Source of the DNA: CAIWHR01 sp963726775
GTDB lineage: Bacteria; Pseudomonadota; Gammaproteobacteria; Burkholderiales; Casimicrobiaceae
Assembly (NCBI GenBank): GCA_963726775.1
Contig: CAVSDL010000001.1
Span: forward strand, 248,001 to 312,000
Length of the DNA stretch: 64,000 nt
Reading direction: 5' to 3'
The notes below the pieces were generated by a model, which had not been told where the DNA came from, did no database searches, and saw only the letters and a program-made list of their open reading frames with translations. The translations under genes and the position numbers were made by a program. Shown here one piece after another: positions 19,501 to 27,129 of this stretch (position 1 is the first letter of the stretch; each line of letters begins with the position of its first letter).

Positions 19501-22500
19501 GCGACTTCAACGGCGACGGTCGCACCGACATGGCGACCCAAGTTAGTCAGGGCGCCTGGAAGGTCTGCCTCACGCGGGGCAATACAGTCGTCGATGCATC
19601 CGGAAATAATGCCCCGGAACTGACCAGCATTGCGTTCTTCTGCGGCACAGGAAATTGGGCGACGCAACTCTACTTCAACGGTATCCCACGCGAAATGGTC
19701 AGGGTCGGCGATTTCAATGGTGATGGCAGATCAGACCTCATCGCAGGACACGACAACACAAGTCCGGGAAGCGTATCGCTCGCATTCGCCAATGGCGACG
19801 CGCCGGACATGCTTGTACGAATCACAACGGGAATGAAGGCGACTACCGACGTCAAATACGCGCCGATCACGGATGCCGCGGTCTACTCGAAGGGCAGCCC
19901 ATCGGTTATCGCCGGAGAGGAGATCGTCATACAATCGCCGCTTTTTGTCGTAGCGCGCACCGACGCAAGCACTGCGCTTCCCAGCGCCTATTTCACGACT
20001 CAATACAGGTACGAAGGGCTCAAAGGCAACATCAACGGTCGCGGCATCCTTGGTTTTGCCAAGCGGGAAGTATTCGAGAACCAGACATCATCCACCGTTG
20101 GCGCACCTACGGACACGTCGAAGACGATCCATACAATCATCGATTACAACCAGGCATGGCCGTTTGCGGGCCGGCCGAACGTGGTCACAAAGAAGGCGAT
20201 CAACGCGTCCGGCGCGGAGATCTTCGTCAATCAGATCACAAACACCTGGAAAGCGCGGTTGGGCGCTTCGGTTTCTGCCGGAACTCCCGCAACACTGAAA
20301 ATCAATCAAGTGTATCTCAGCAGTTCTGTTGCTCGACAATGGGAGCTCACCGGAGACGAACTTCCCCAGACCTCAATCACTAACTCGGATCCGACCAACA
20401 TCTACGGCAATGTCGAGTCGATGACCCTAACCACGACCGACGGCCATTCCAAGACCACGACGAACCAATACACGGACGACGTGACGCGCTGGATGCTGGG
20501 GCGACTGACCCAATCGACGGTCAGGAGCGCGCTCCCCAATGCAACGGCCCAAACGCGAACCGCGACCTTCAGCTACAACACGGCCAACACTGACCCGAAC
20601 GGGCACGGCTGCATCAAAGGAATGATATGCGCTGAATCCGTCGAGCCAAACAGTTCGGATTTGACACACAGTGCAACGACGACGTACTCGTACGACGTCT
20701 TCGGAAATCGAATCCGAGCCGAGCAATCGTTCCGCGACGGAACGCCGAACCGCTGGACTACAACCGTATTCGATGGCGATGGACGCTTTCCCATTCAGGT
20801 GAGCAATACGCTGGGGCACAGCGAGTATCGCCGCCACAACCCCCGATTCGGAGGGCTCGAATGCGTGCTGAGCCCGAATCTCATCAAAGTAATGAGCACC
20901 TATGATGGATTCGGCCGCCGCGTTGCGGAGACGACGAAATCGTATCTAAGTGCAACGACCTGTGACGCGACGGCCGATGGCGGATCGGCGCCGAATGTGA
21001 CGACGGTGGGCAATTCCCTGGCCGGTTGGAGTTGGGTCAATCCCGCTGACTTTGCGCAAGGTTACCGAGTGACGGCCAGTACATCGAGCGGTGCAGTCTC
21101 CAAGACCACATTCGATAACCTTCAACGCCCGATCTTGCAGGAGACGCGCGCGTTCGATGGAACAAGCTTCGCCGCCGCATTCACAGCGTACGACTCTTTG
21201 GGCCGCAAGAACTGGACCAAGGCGCACGTGGCGGGGACCGGCGGCGCCACCAATTTGGTTGCCGTTGTGACGGCGTACGACAACCTGAACCGTCCAATTC
21301 AGGACTCCACCCTCAAGCCTGCCAAAGACCCGGCCACCTGGCTTTCGACGGGCCAGCCGGCGGGGGACGTCTTCACGGCGGTCAGTACGGTGTACTCGGC
21401 AGCTCTCGCTACCGACGGGTTCGGCATCAGCAGTCCGCGCGCCCAGGTATCGGTCACGCGGCAGGGTCAATCAGGTCCGCAGACAACCGTTCGGCAGGTC
21501 AACAGCCAAGGCCAGACTATTCGTGTCATCGACGCGGCGGGCAAGTCGACTACGTATCAGCATGACCATTTCGACAATCTGACCAAGACCACAGATCCGA
21601 CGGGAATCGTGGTGGCGATGTCCTATGACCTGCGTGGCCGAAAGAGGACGCTGAGTGATCCGGACGTCCTGCCGCCAACACCGGCCGGGCTCACGTGGTC
21701 ATACAGCTACAACGGAGCGGGCGAGCTGGTCTCCCAAATTGACGGGCGTGGCTGGCAAACCACTCTGTCGTACGACCAGCTCGGGAGAAACTTCCAGCGC
21801 ATCGAATACGGCGCTGCGGGCGGGCCCGTTGAGACCGATTGGACTTTTGATGCCTGCTCCCAGGGCATCGGGAAGGTCTGCCAAGTCTTCAACAAGGTTA
21901 ATGGCAACGCCAATTGGTCACGTCTCACCGACTACGACCAGTTTGGTCGCGCTTTCCGCTCGACTACCACGACCAACGGTGCGTCGTACATCGGTCACAC
22001 TCTGTTTGATCGCAACAGCCGCGTCCGCATTGTCGCGTATCCGCAAAGCACGCCGACCGACAACCCACTCAACCTGAAACACGACTACAACAACGACCCG
22101 GCTTCTCCTGGAGGGGGAGGCTTCGTATGGCGGGTCAGCGACCTTCTCAACGGCACTGTGTATTGGCAGACCGATGCTGCTACAGCGGGACGCTATCTCG
22201 ATGGCAAGTTCCTAAAGGGAAAGACAGGGGCCACCGTCACCGAAAAGGGGTACGACGAAATCGGGCGTGTCGCATTGATCAAGGCGGGGCCGGCTACCAC
22301 ACCAACTTCGATACAAAATGCGACGTTCAAGTTTGACGCCATCGGTAACCTGGCGAACCGTGCTGACCCATCAGCCGCCCTGACCCAGGAGGCGTTTACT
22401 TACGATGCGGTTAACCGCCTGACGACCACATCGACCACGCCGGCAACTGCAGCCACTTACACACGAAGCTTCGGATACGACGACGCCGGCAATCTCATCA

Positions 22501-22685
22501 GCCGCAGCGACCTGCCGGGACTGTGTGCCAGCGTGGCAGGCAAGATCACCTACGGCATCGGACATCGGGTCGCATGTGCGGACGGGCGAAGCTACCAATA
22601 CGACGGCAATGGCAACGTTACGGCTGATGGGCTGCGGACACTGACCAACTACACGCCGTTCAACCTACCGTCTTCTCCGCACTGA
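16515..22685 (+). CDS. Giant secreted SpvB/FG-GAP/RHS-repeat protein, truncated before the RHS core
   Basis: About 2056 residues from the ATG at 16515. The frame is open from 16374, and a GTG at 16629 would put the signal segment (RVAALISLLAFTLQPILASAQA) right at the N-terminus. Order: Ig-like domains; SpvB/TcdB-type domain (AYTIPIQIPPGTAGMQPSLA, then GIGWSLTGLSAVTRCP); at least seven FG-GAP calcium motifs (GDFNGDGR type, about 18570-19740); then YD/RHS repeats to the end. It stops at FNLPSSPH, where relatives continue into the RHS-associated core. The next reading frame holds a C-terminal module, so an internal deletion or shift is likely. Probably a surface or secreted polymorphic-toxin scaffold. 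Confidence 0.8.
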   Translation: MRKRSSPGKSVRLAPVSAQTNDTHAPLDRVISRTSLHTVTLSQRVAALISLLAFTLQPILASAQATRVIPDVALNSLMARESAQNDNPSRLLSQLRLAQGTDAHIMATTPPDDDDGGILSIIAALKPRKCVLTATPTPASIGATLTLTVTGCTSNPNSYVWTGAGIATGQTTTVPTLSVTAPGTPNTYAYAVVARRQNIPSDPVNVSVPVIVPPPPTFTLFNATPIAVGAGQNPQITFTVSGQSALQYFYGSQSVNPTAIAGNSYTFPSPGAEGVFLLRVQATNAGGTTERSVLVAVSAPPSPDLVAVPTSTVNVGTIAGAFAVTDSGAAAYTIPIQIPPGTAGMQPSLAFSYSSQGGNGTLGIGWSLTGLSAVTRCPKTLAQDGVKNGINYDTNANNDAFCLDGERLVQVATKTDTSECGTSCIEYRTERDAFSRVYRFDDPITVVGPLRFRVYTKSGQVLDYGSRFLLASLGWAERQDCRPTPANPTGICQPIDRANVAKMWLLDRVSDRVGNRMDIDYEGDVIFGPSPGVALTSDQAVAAFPPTEPRVSEIRYTLNASGKTYQRVKFAYSQRLGSDQHRAYDQGGGESLLSRKLDTVQTYTGASATAPTGTLVKEYRLAYGYGSYSGRMRLNSIQECDGSSNLCLPATSFDWTDTTSPGFNGAGSAPNLFPGGDSNAFKEFHVADITGDGRTDLMRRYGSGRASFCTSTPTNIVTCGFSDPSIPITSHDQWLVADFTGDGKADLLGLGGTPGDRIVICPMNSAGTGLDPCTQTSVPGATDGYMLQGDFNGDGRIDFMFYRGFGTDVAGNLIYKFDLHLSTGSGLAAAIALQLLRDASGPTSGIDLGKLLVVGDFDGDGRADIAQKRTLNDGWSCINDPLNVPGKTDCQWRVYFADFGPTTGGFVAPSGWTEGSLFTADRSTLGDFNGDGLADVATPIKDAVGTFTGQWQVCLSTGEGSFSRAKLDANLNATYVSTCHIISGLLVGGLDNVLLGDFNGDGRTDMATQVSQGAWKVCLTRGNTVVDASGNNAPELTSIAFFCGTGNWATQLYFNGIPREMVRVGDFNGDGRSDLIAGHDNTSPGSVSLAFANGDAPDMLVRITTGMKATTDVKYAPITDAAVYSKGSPSVIAGEEIVIQSPLFVVARTDASTALPSAYFTTQYRYEGLKGNINGRGILGFAKREVFENQTSSTVGAPTDTSKTIHTIIDYNQAWPFAGRPNVVTKKAINASGAEIFVNQITNTWKARLGASVSAGTPATLKINQVYLSSSVARQWELTGDELPQTSITNSDPTNIYGNVESMTLTTTDGHSKTTTNQYTDDVTRWMLGRLTQSTVRSALPNATAQTRTATFSYNTANTDPNGHGCIKGMICAESVEPNSSDLTHSATTTYSYDVFGNRIRAEQSFRDGTPNRWTTTVFDGDGRFPIQVSNTLGHSEYRRHNPRFGGLECVLSPNLIKVMSTYDGFGRRVAETTKSYLSATTCDATADGGSAPNVTTVGNSLAGWSWVNPADFAQGYRVTASTSSGAVSKTTFDNLQRPILQETRAFDGTSFAAAFTAYDSLGRKNWTKAHVAGTGGATNLVAVVTAYDNLNRPIQDSTLKPAKDPATWLSTGQPAGDVFTAVSTVYSAALATDGFGISSPRAQVSVTRQGQSGPQTTVRQVNSQGQTIRVIDAAGKSTTYQHDHFDNLTKTTDPTGIVVAMSYDLRGRKRTLSDPDVLPPTPAGLTWSYSYNGAGELVSQIDGRGWQTTLSYDQLGRNFQRIEYGAAGGPVETDWTFDACSQGIGKVCQVFNKVNGNANWSRLTDYDQFGRAFRSTTTTNGASYIGHTLFDRNSRVRIVAYPQSTPTDNPLNLKHDYNNDPASPGGGGFVWRVSDLLNGTVYWQTDAATAGRYLDGKFLKGKTGATVTEKGYDEIGRVALIKAGPATTPTSIQNATFKFDAIGNLANRADPSAALTQEAFTYDAVNRLTTTSTTPATAATYTRSFGYDDAGNLISRSDLPGLCASVAGKITYGIGHRVACADGRSYQYDGNGNVTADGLRTLTNYTPFNLPSSPH

Positions 22686-22729
22686 CCTATATTGCAGTTA
22701 GCGCAAGAGCCTACGAGTTGCAGCACTCA

Positions 22730-23218
22730 ATGCGCACCCCAGGGCAGGTGGGAGACAGCCCCGGATTTAGAGGCATTGTGGGTAAAATCGGCGGAGGGCG
22801 CATAAATACCGACGAGTGGGCGACGATGTTCAACGAAAAGTTCGATCCCACGGCATCTGATTATTGGGAGAAATGGGAAGCATACATGGCAAAGGCGAAC
22901 CCTAGCTATCTGGGAGGGCACCAAGGCGGACCGGGAAGTTTGTTGGGTTTCAACTATCCAGGTGGGAGCTGGGCCGATCGAACGGTCGAAGCATTTGGCG
23001 GGTTCCATGACTTTCTAAATCACTTACCGTTCTACAACTCCAACGGAACAGCGCATGATTTCATGCCTCAATGGGGCAAGTTTGGGTACTACCTCGGTGA
23101 ATCGATTAGCGCGATGAATGTGTTGATCGCTGCACCAGTGGTTGCCGCATCGATAGTTCCGGAGTCCGCGAGGTCAGCCCTGGTTTGTCCTGGTGGAGCA
23201 AATCGGTGTCGTCCCTAA
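22730..23218 (+). CDS. Displaced C-terminal module of RHS/hemagglutinin-type polymorphic toxin
   Basis: 163 residues from the ATG at 22730. The frame is open upstream to about 22670, overlapping the RHS stop in another frame, which reads as the lost junction. Gly-rich start (GIVGKIGGGRIN), acidic/aromatic middle (ASDYWEKWEAYMA), then EAFGGFHDFLN and a hydrophobic stretch (MNVLIAAPVVAASIVP) near the end. The FGGFHDFLN-plus-hydrophobic-tail layout resembles C-terminal segments of large RHS or filamentous-hemagglutinin proteins. It is not likely to be translated efficiently alone. Toxic activity is inference only. Confidence 0.55.
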   Translation: MRTPGQVGDSPGFRGIVGKIGGGRINTDEWATMFNEKFDPTASDYWEKWEAYMAKANPSYLGGHQGGPGSLLGFNYPGGSWADRTVEAFGGFHDFLNHLPFYNSNGTAHDFMPQWGKFGYYLGESISAMNVLIAAPVVAASIVPESARSALVCPGGANRCRP

Positions 23219-23826
23219 TCGTTTGGGCGTCATTGCTGGCAATCGCGATACCAGCCAACGCGCTGGACCTGCCAAATGAATGGTTGCCCCTATCTGCACA
23301 GCGCTTTGAGAACAGCAATTGCCCGATAATAGCTGGAGTGTATTCGCTTGCTGGTAGCAACATCCTCGTGAAGCAAGGCCAGAAAATTGTGACAGAGTCC
23401 AAGAGTGCTTGGATCTCATTTTGGCATCCAGAGAGACGCAATTCACAGCCGACGGCGCCATTCGATGCACATGGTGTTCAGGTCCCACAAAAGGCCTTCG
23501 TCGTTCACCAACCGACTGCCCGTCATTTCGAAGTATTTCGGCAAAAGCATGGCTCCGATGGCGTGGAGGGCCTGCGCTTCGACGCGGATAGAGGCGATTT
23601 CGTTTGTGTCGATGGTGTAATAAGACTGCGAACCATTCCTAACATTGGTTATAGCGATGGTGTCGGTCGCGAGGGAATAATTGCGGTGAATATTGCGCGA
23701 GGCGAAGATGGTGCGATTTTTTATCAGCAACACATGCACACGAAAGTGCGCTCACTATTCGTTATAGAAAGTGAATCCATGAGCGACGACTTTTTTCGTT
23801 TCCCACAGCTGGAAACGCCGCGATGA
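23206..23826 (+). CDS. Exported protein coupled to the RHS C-terminal module; immunity candidate
   Basis: 206 residues from the GTG at 23206, which has GGAG 8 nt upstream and overlaps the preceding module by 13 bp. Signal peptide MSSLIVWASLLAIAIPANA, then a soluble domain with two cysteines and FDADRGDFVCVDGVIRLR. No known family recognised. A small gene translationally coupled to the tip of a polymorphic toxin is usually the immunity gene. An exported one would mean the toxin acts in the periplasm or at the membrane. Confidence 0.6.
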   Translation: MSSLIVWASLLAIAIPANALDLPNEWLPLSAQRFENSNCPIIAGVYSLAGSNILVKQGQKIVTESKSAWISFWHPERRNSQPTAPFDAHGVQVPQKAFVVHQPTARHFEVFRQKHGSDGVEGLRFDADRGDFVCVDGVIRLRTIPNIGYSDGVGREGIIAVNIARGEDGAIFYQQHMHTKVRSLFVIESESMSDDFFRFPQLETPR

Positions 23827-23913
23827 GAAAATGGGCCGGGCTCGAAACCCAAGCCAGCGATGCCCGCCCCCGCGGTCTCACTTTCGCTGGAGTCGGCATC
23901 GTGCGCCGCAGGC

Positions 23914-23938
23914 AATGACCGGTTCCGCTCCGGTCATT
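23914..23938 (-). terminator. Terminator-like hairpin after tRNA-His
   Basis: Perfect 9-bp arms AATGACCGG and CCGGTCATT with a 7-nt loop, directly 3' of tRNA-His on the minus strand. The right arm belongs to the island's direct repeat. The left repeat copy keeps only this half arm. Confidence 0.6.
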
Positions 23939-23976
23939 GAAAATTGGGGTGGCTGATGGGACTCGAACCCACGACA
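23932..23976 (-). repeat. Right direct repeat overlapping the tRNA-His 3' end (putative attachment site)
   Basis: Partner of 15078-15122, offset 8854 bp, 43 of 45 identical. It lies within the intact tRNA gene, which therefore marks the tRNA-proximal end of the inserted segment. Confidence 0.88.
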
Positions 23977-24021
23977 ACCGGAATCACAATCCGGGACTCT
24001 ACCAGCTGAGCTACAGCCACC
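23945..24021 (-). tRNA. tRNA-His (anticodon GTG)
   Basis: 77 nt read on the minus strand, with the extra 5' G typical of tRNA-His, acceptor GTGGCTG/CAGCCAC, D arm AGCTCAGCTGGTAGAG, anticodon loop TTGTGAT, T arm GGGTTCGAGTCCC, and encoded CCA (23945-23947). Intact despite the insertion at its 3' side. Confidence 0.95.
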
Positions 24022-24092
24022 ACGGGTGTGCCACGCCGACCGCGCCGACCCTTGCTGTCCAAGGGCCGATCGATCGTCGCACGCACCAAAAC

Positions 24093-24169
24093 TGGCGCGC
24101 CCGACAGGACTCGAACCTGTTACCGCCGGCTTAGAAGGCCGGTGCTCTATCCAGATGAGCTACGGGCGC
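24093..24169 (-). tRNA. tRNA-Arg (anticodon TCT)
   Basis: 77 nt on the minus strand: acceptor GCGCCCG/CGGGCGC, D arm with CTCATCTGGATAGAG, anticodon loop CTTCTAA (anticodon TCT, reads AGA), T arm AGGTTCGAGTCCT, discriminator G and encoded CCA at 24093-24095. Confidence 0.95.
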
Positions 24170-24448
24170 CCTGTCGGATCGGGACGTTGCACCGAACGGC
24201 CAAGAGTACGTCGTGCCGGCCGCGCCGCATTGGGCAATCGGGAAGGACTCAGGGTCCCGACGTACTGCTCCCAACGCAATGCCTAGGACTATACAACATC
24301 TGCGACAATGGCTGATCGAATACGCTGTCAGCACCCGACAAGTTACCGAATAATCAATTGGTTAGGGCTTCGTCGGACAGAACGGTGATGCGGACAAGTC
24401 GCCCCCGAAAATCGCACCGAACTCGTGACGCCCGTTTCCTGAACCATC

Positions 24449-25321
24449 ATGCCGATTGAAGAGCTGCTGCACGCGCACGACCGCGATCTGGGTGGCGGGT
24501 TCATGGTGCGTCGCCTGCTCCCGGCTGCATCCAGGCAAGCCGTCGGTCCGTTCATTTTCTTCGACCATTTCGGGCCCGTGACCCACCAACCCGGAGACGA
24601 CCACGATGTGCGCCCGCATCCGCACATCGGTCTGGCGACGGTCACGTACCTTTTCGAGGGCGCGATCATGCACCGCGACAGCCTCGGATCGGCGCAACGC
24701 ATCGAGCCGGGGGCCATCAACTGGATGACCGCGGGGCGCGGCATCGTGCATTCGGAACGCGCCCCTCCCGACCTGCGCGGCACCGAATACGTCGCGCACG
24801 GTCTGCAGCTCTGGGCCGCGCTGCCAAAGGCATTCGAGGAGACCGATCCGGGTTTCGCGCATACGTCGGCAGAAGCGATCCCTTCGGTGTCGCTGCCGAA
24901 GGCCGACGTGCGGATCCTGATCGGGCAGGCGTACGGCCGGCGCTCTCCGGTCGCGACGTTCAGCGAGACGCTTTATCTCGATGTCGCGGCGGAGCCGGGC
25001 GGCACTCTGCAAGTTCCCACTGGCGCTGCAGCCGCAACGTTGGAGCGTGCGGTGTACAGCGTCGATCATCCACTCGTGGTCGATGGCGTCCACGTCCCGC
25101 CGTTCACCCTCGCGGTCATCGCGCCGGGGAGTGCGACGATCGTCGCCACGACAGGCGCGCGCTACGTGGTCGTCGGCGGCGAGCCGCTCGACGGGCGGCG
25201 CGTGATCTGGTGGAATTTCGCGTCGTCGCGACGCGAGCGCATCGAGCAGGCCAAGGCCGACTGGGCGCAGCAGAAAATGGGCGCCGTTCCCGGCGACCAT
25301 GAATTCATTCCGCTCCCGTGA
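24449..25321 (+). CDS. Pirin family protein (cupin, quercetinase-like)
   Basis: 290 residues. The N-terminal cupin carries the pirin metal site HPHIGLATVTYLFEG with further ligands in GRGIVHSER. A C-terminal cupin-like domain ends with FIPLP, common in the family. Pirins bind iron and either act as quercetin 2,3-dioxygenases or as redox-responsive cofactors; this sequence does not decide which. Convergent with the catabolic operon that ends at 25391. Confidence 0.9.
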   Translation: MPIEELLHAHDRDLGGGFMVRRLLPAASRQAVGPFIFFDHFGPVTHQPGDDHDVRPHPHIGLATVTYLFEGAIMHRDSLGSAQRIEPGAINWMTAGRGIVHSERAPPDLRGTEYVAHGLQLWAALPKAFEETDPGFAHTSAEAIPSVSLPKADVRILIGQAYGRRSPVATFSETLYLDVAAEPGGTLQVPTGAAAATLERAVYSVDHPLVVDGVHVPPFTLAVIAPGSATIVATTGARYVVVGGEPLDGRRVIWWNFASSRRERIEQAKADWAQQKMGAVPGDHEFIPLP

Positions 25322-25390
25322 CTCACGGCGCCCTGCGCCCAATTCTCCAAGCCGGCACGTGCCTGGAAATCGCCCGGAACTCCGTCGAGT

Positions 25391-26172
25391 TCAACCGCTC
25401 CCGCGCGCGCGACGCAGGACGGCGAACACCGCGTTCAGGTCGGCGATCGGGATCTGGCCGGGCGCGGAGCTGCCCTCTCCGATCGCAAAGCTGAGCGACG
25501 AGCCGAATACGCCGCCGATCATCCGCGTCACCGACCCGAGCGGTCCCATCGACATGCTGATCAGCGGAATGCGCGCCTTGGCGTGCGCCTGCGCCGTCGC
25601 CGCGAGCAGCGACAGCACGTCCGGCGCGGTCGCGCGGCATCACCGCGACCTTGGCCACGTCTCCGCCCAGCCGCTCGGCTTCCAGGAAGCGCTGCGACGA
25701 GGAAATCGATTCCCGGCGTATAGCCGAAGTTGTGGTACGAAAGGATGATCCGGGTGCCGTGCTTGTGCGCGCTGTCGCGCACGCGCTGCAGCTGGCCCGC
25801 GTCGTTGCTCATCTCGAAGTCGAGAAAATCGACGAGTCCGCTCGCGCCGACGGCGTCGTAGAGCCGCACGACGGCCTCGTCGTCGATCGCGATCGTCTCG
25901 CCACCTTCCTTGATGGAACGGCGGGTGAAGATGATCGGCGCGTCGCCGACCGCGGTGCGCAGCGCGCGGCCGGTGTCGAGCACCGCCTTGGTGTCGCCGA
26001 TGCCCTCGAAATAATCGACGCGCCATTCGACGACGTCGGGATGCTTGGCCGCCACGCTCGCCGCTTCCGCGAGCACGCGCTCGCGGGTGCGCCCGACCAG
26101 CGGCGTGCAGATCAGCGGCGTGTCGCCGCCCAGCTTCCTGCCGCGGATGTCGATCACCTTGCCCGGATCCAT
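25391..26172 (-). pseudogene. aroD: Type I 3-dehydroquinate dehydratase (AroD), two +1 frameshifts near 25689 and 25621
   Basis: Reads as one protein of about 260 residues if one base is dropped at about 25689 and another at about 25621-25622. Type I catalytic residues are then all present: the Glu/Arg/Asp motif EWRVDYFEG, catalytic His in LSYHNFGYTP, Schiff-base Lys in VAKVAVMP, and SMSMGPLGSVTR. It converts 3-dehydroquinate to 3-dehydroshikimate. As last gene of a TRAP/dehydrogenase operon it is probably catabolic (quinate use) rather than biosynthetic. Two insertions within 70 bp in an otherwise perfect gene point to sequence error. Confidence 0.85.
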
Positions 26173-26206
26173 CGGTCGTCCTCCCCTGCCCTTTCGGTCA
26201 TGTCGT

Positions 26207-27040
26207 TCAGTAGGCCACCTTGGCCACCGCGCGGAGTTCGTCCGGCGTCGCGGTCCCGAATCCGAAGAACTCGAGATACGCGGGAATCATCTCGAACAGC
26301 ATGTCGGTGCCCACCTGAAAGCGGCACCCGCGTTCCCGCGCCGCCGCGAGCAGCGGCGTGATCTCCTGCTTCATCACCACTTCTCCGACGAACGTCTCGG
26401 GCGCGAGGCGCGCGACATCGAACGGCAGCGGATCGGTGGCCTTCATCCCCAGCGGCGTCCCGTTCACGACGAGATCATAACCGGCTGGATCGCTGGAGCG
26501 GATATCGACGCGGAGGCGCGAATAGTGCTTCTGCAAACGCGCGGCGAGGCCCTCGGCCGACGCTGCGCTGGTGTCGAACAGCGAGATCGACGCGACACCT
26601 TCTGCCGCGAGCGAGGCAGCGATTGCCGACCCGACACCTCCGGTGCCTACGACCAGGCATTTCGCTCCGGCGAAAACGAATCCCTTGCGCCTGAGGCCGC
26701 GCGTGAAGCCCGTGCCGTCGAACATGTCGCCGAGCAGCGTCCCGTCCTCGCGCAGCAGCACCGCGTTGCAGGACCCGGCGATCTTCACCGTCGTCGTGCA
26801 TTCGTCGACCAGCGTGACCGACGCAACCTTGTGCGGCATCGTAATCAATGCACCGCGGAGATTTGTCAGCCGGGTGAGGGACTTGAGCACCCCCGGATAG
26901 TCGCTCGCCTTAACTCCCATCGGCACCACGACGGCGTCGACCCCAGACTTATCGAACCAGGGGTTGTAGATCAGCGGCGCCTTGAACGCCTCGGTCGGAT
27001 AACCGATGTGGGCGATCAACGTCGTCTTGCCACTGATCAT
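26207..27040 (-). CDS. Shikimate dehydrogenase-like enzyme with altered substrate pocket
   Basis: 277 residues from the ATG at 27040. The C-terminal NAD(P) domain has the Gly-rich loop VVGTGGVGSA. The catalytic Lys (ITMPHK) and Asp (FDGTGF) of the AroE family are present, and Asn in GSCNAVL. The family's Ser-x-Ser substrate-carboxylate motif near the N-terminus is missing: HSxSP is replaced by GYPTEAFKAP. The usual Thr before the catalytic Asp is Phe. It sits 34 bp upstream of aroD in a catabolic operon, so a quinate-type or novel alicyclic substrate is likely. Confidence 0.85.
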   Translation of the reverse strand: MISGKTTLIAHIGYPTEAFKAPLIYNPWFDKSGVDAVVVPMGVKASDYPGVLKSLTRLTNLRGALITMPHKVASVTLVDECTTTVKIAGSCNAVLLREDGTLLGDMFDGTGFTRGLRRKGFVFAGAKCLVVGTGGVGSAIAASLAAEGVASISLFDTSAASAEGLAARLQKHYSRLRVDIRSSDPAGYDLVVNGTPLGMKATDPLPFDVARLAPETFVGEVVMKQEITPLLAAARERGCRFQVGTDMLFEMIPAYLEFFGFGTATPDELRAVAKVAY

Positions 27041-27129
27041 GCCGGCCTCGATAGGCCGCAACGCCGGATCGGCGACACGATTGCCCATCCGTCGCGGGCT
27101 GTGCGAAACAAATTCACGAAATTGGCTCC

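Noticed and set aside
15123..23931. An integrase or transposase inside the tRNA-His island
   Set aside because: No tyrosine or serine recombinase motif in any frame; the segment is fully accounted for by the RHS system and small genes.
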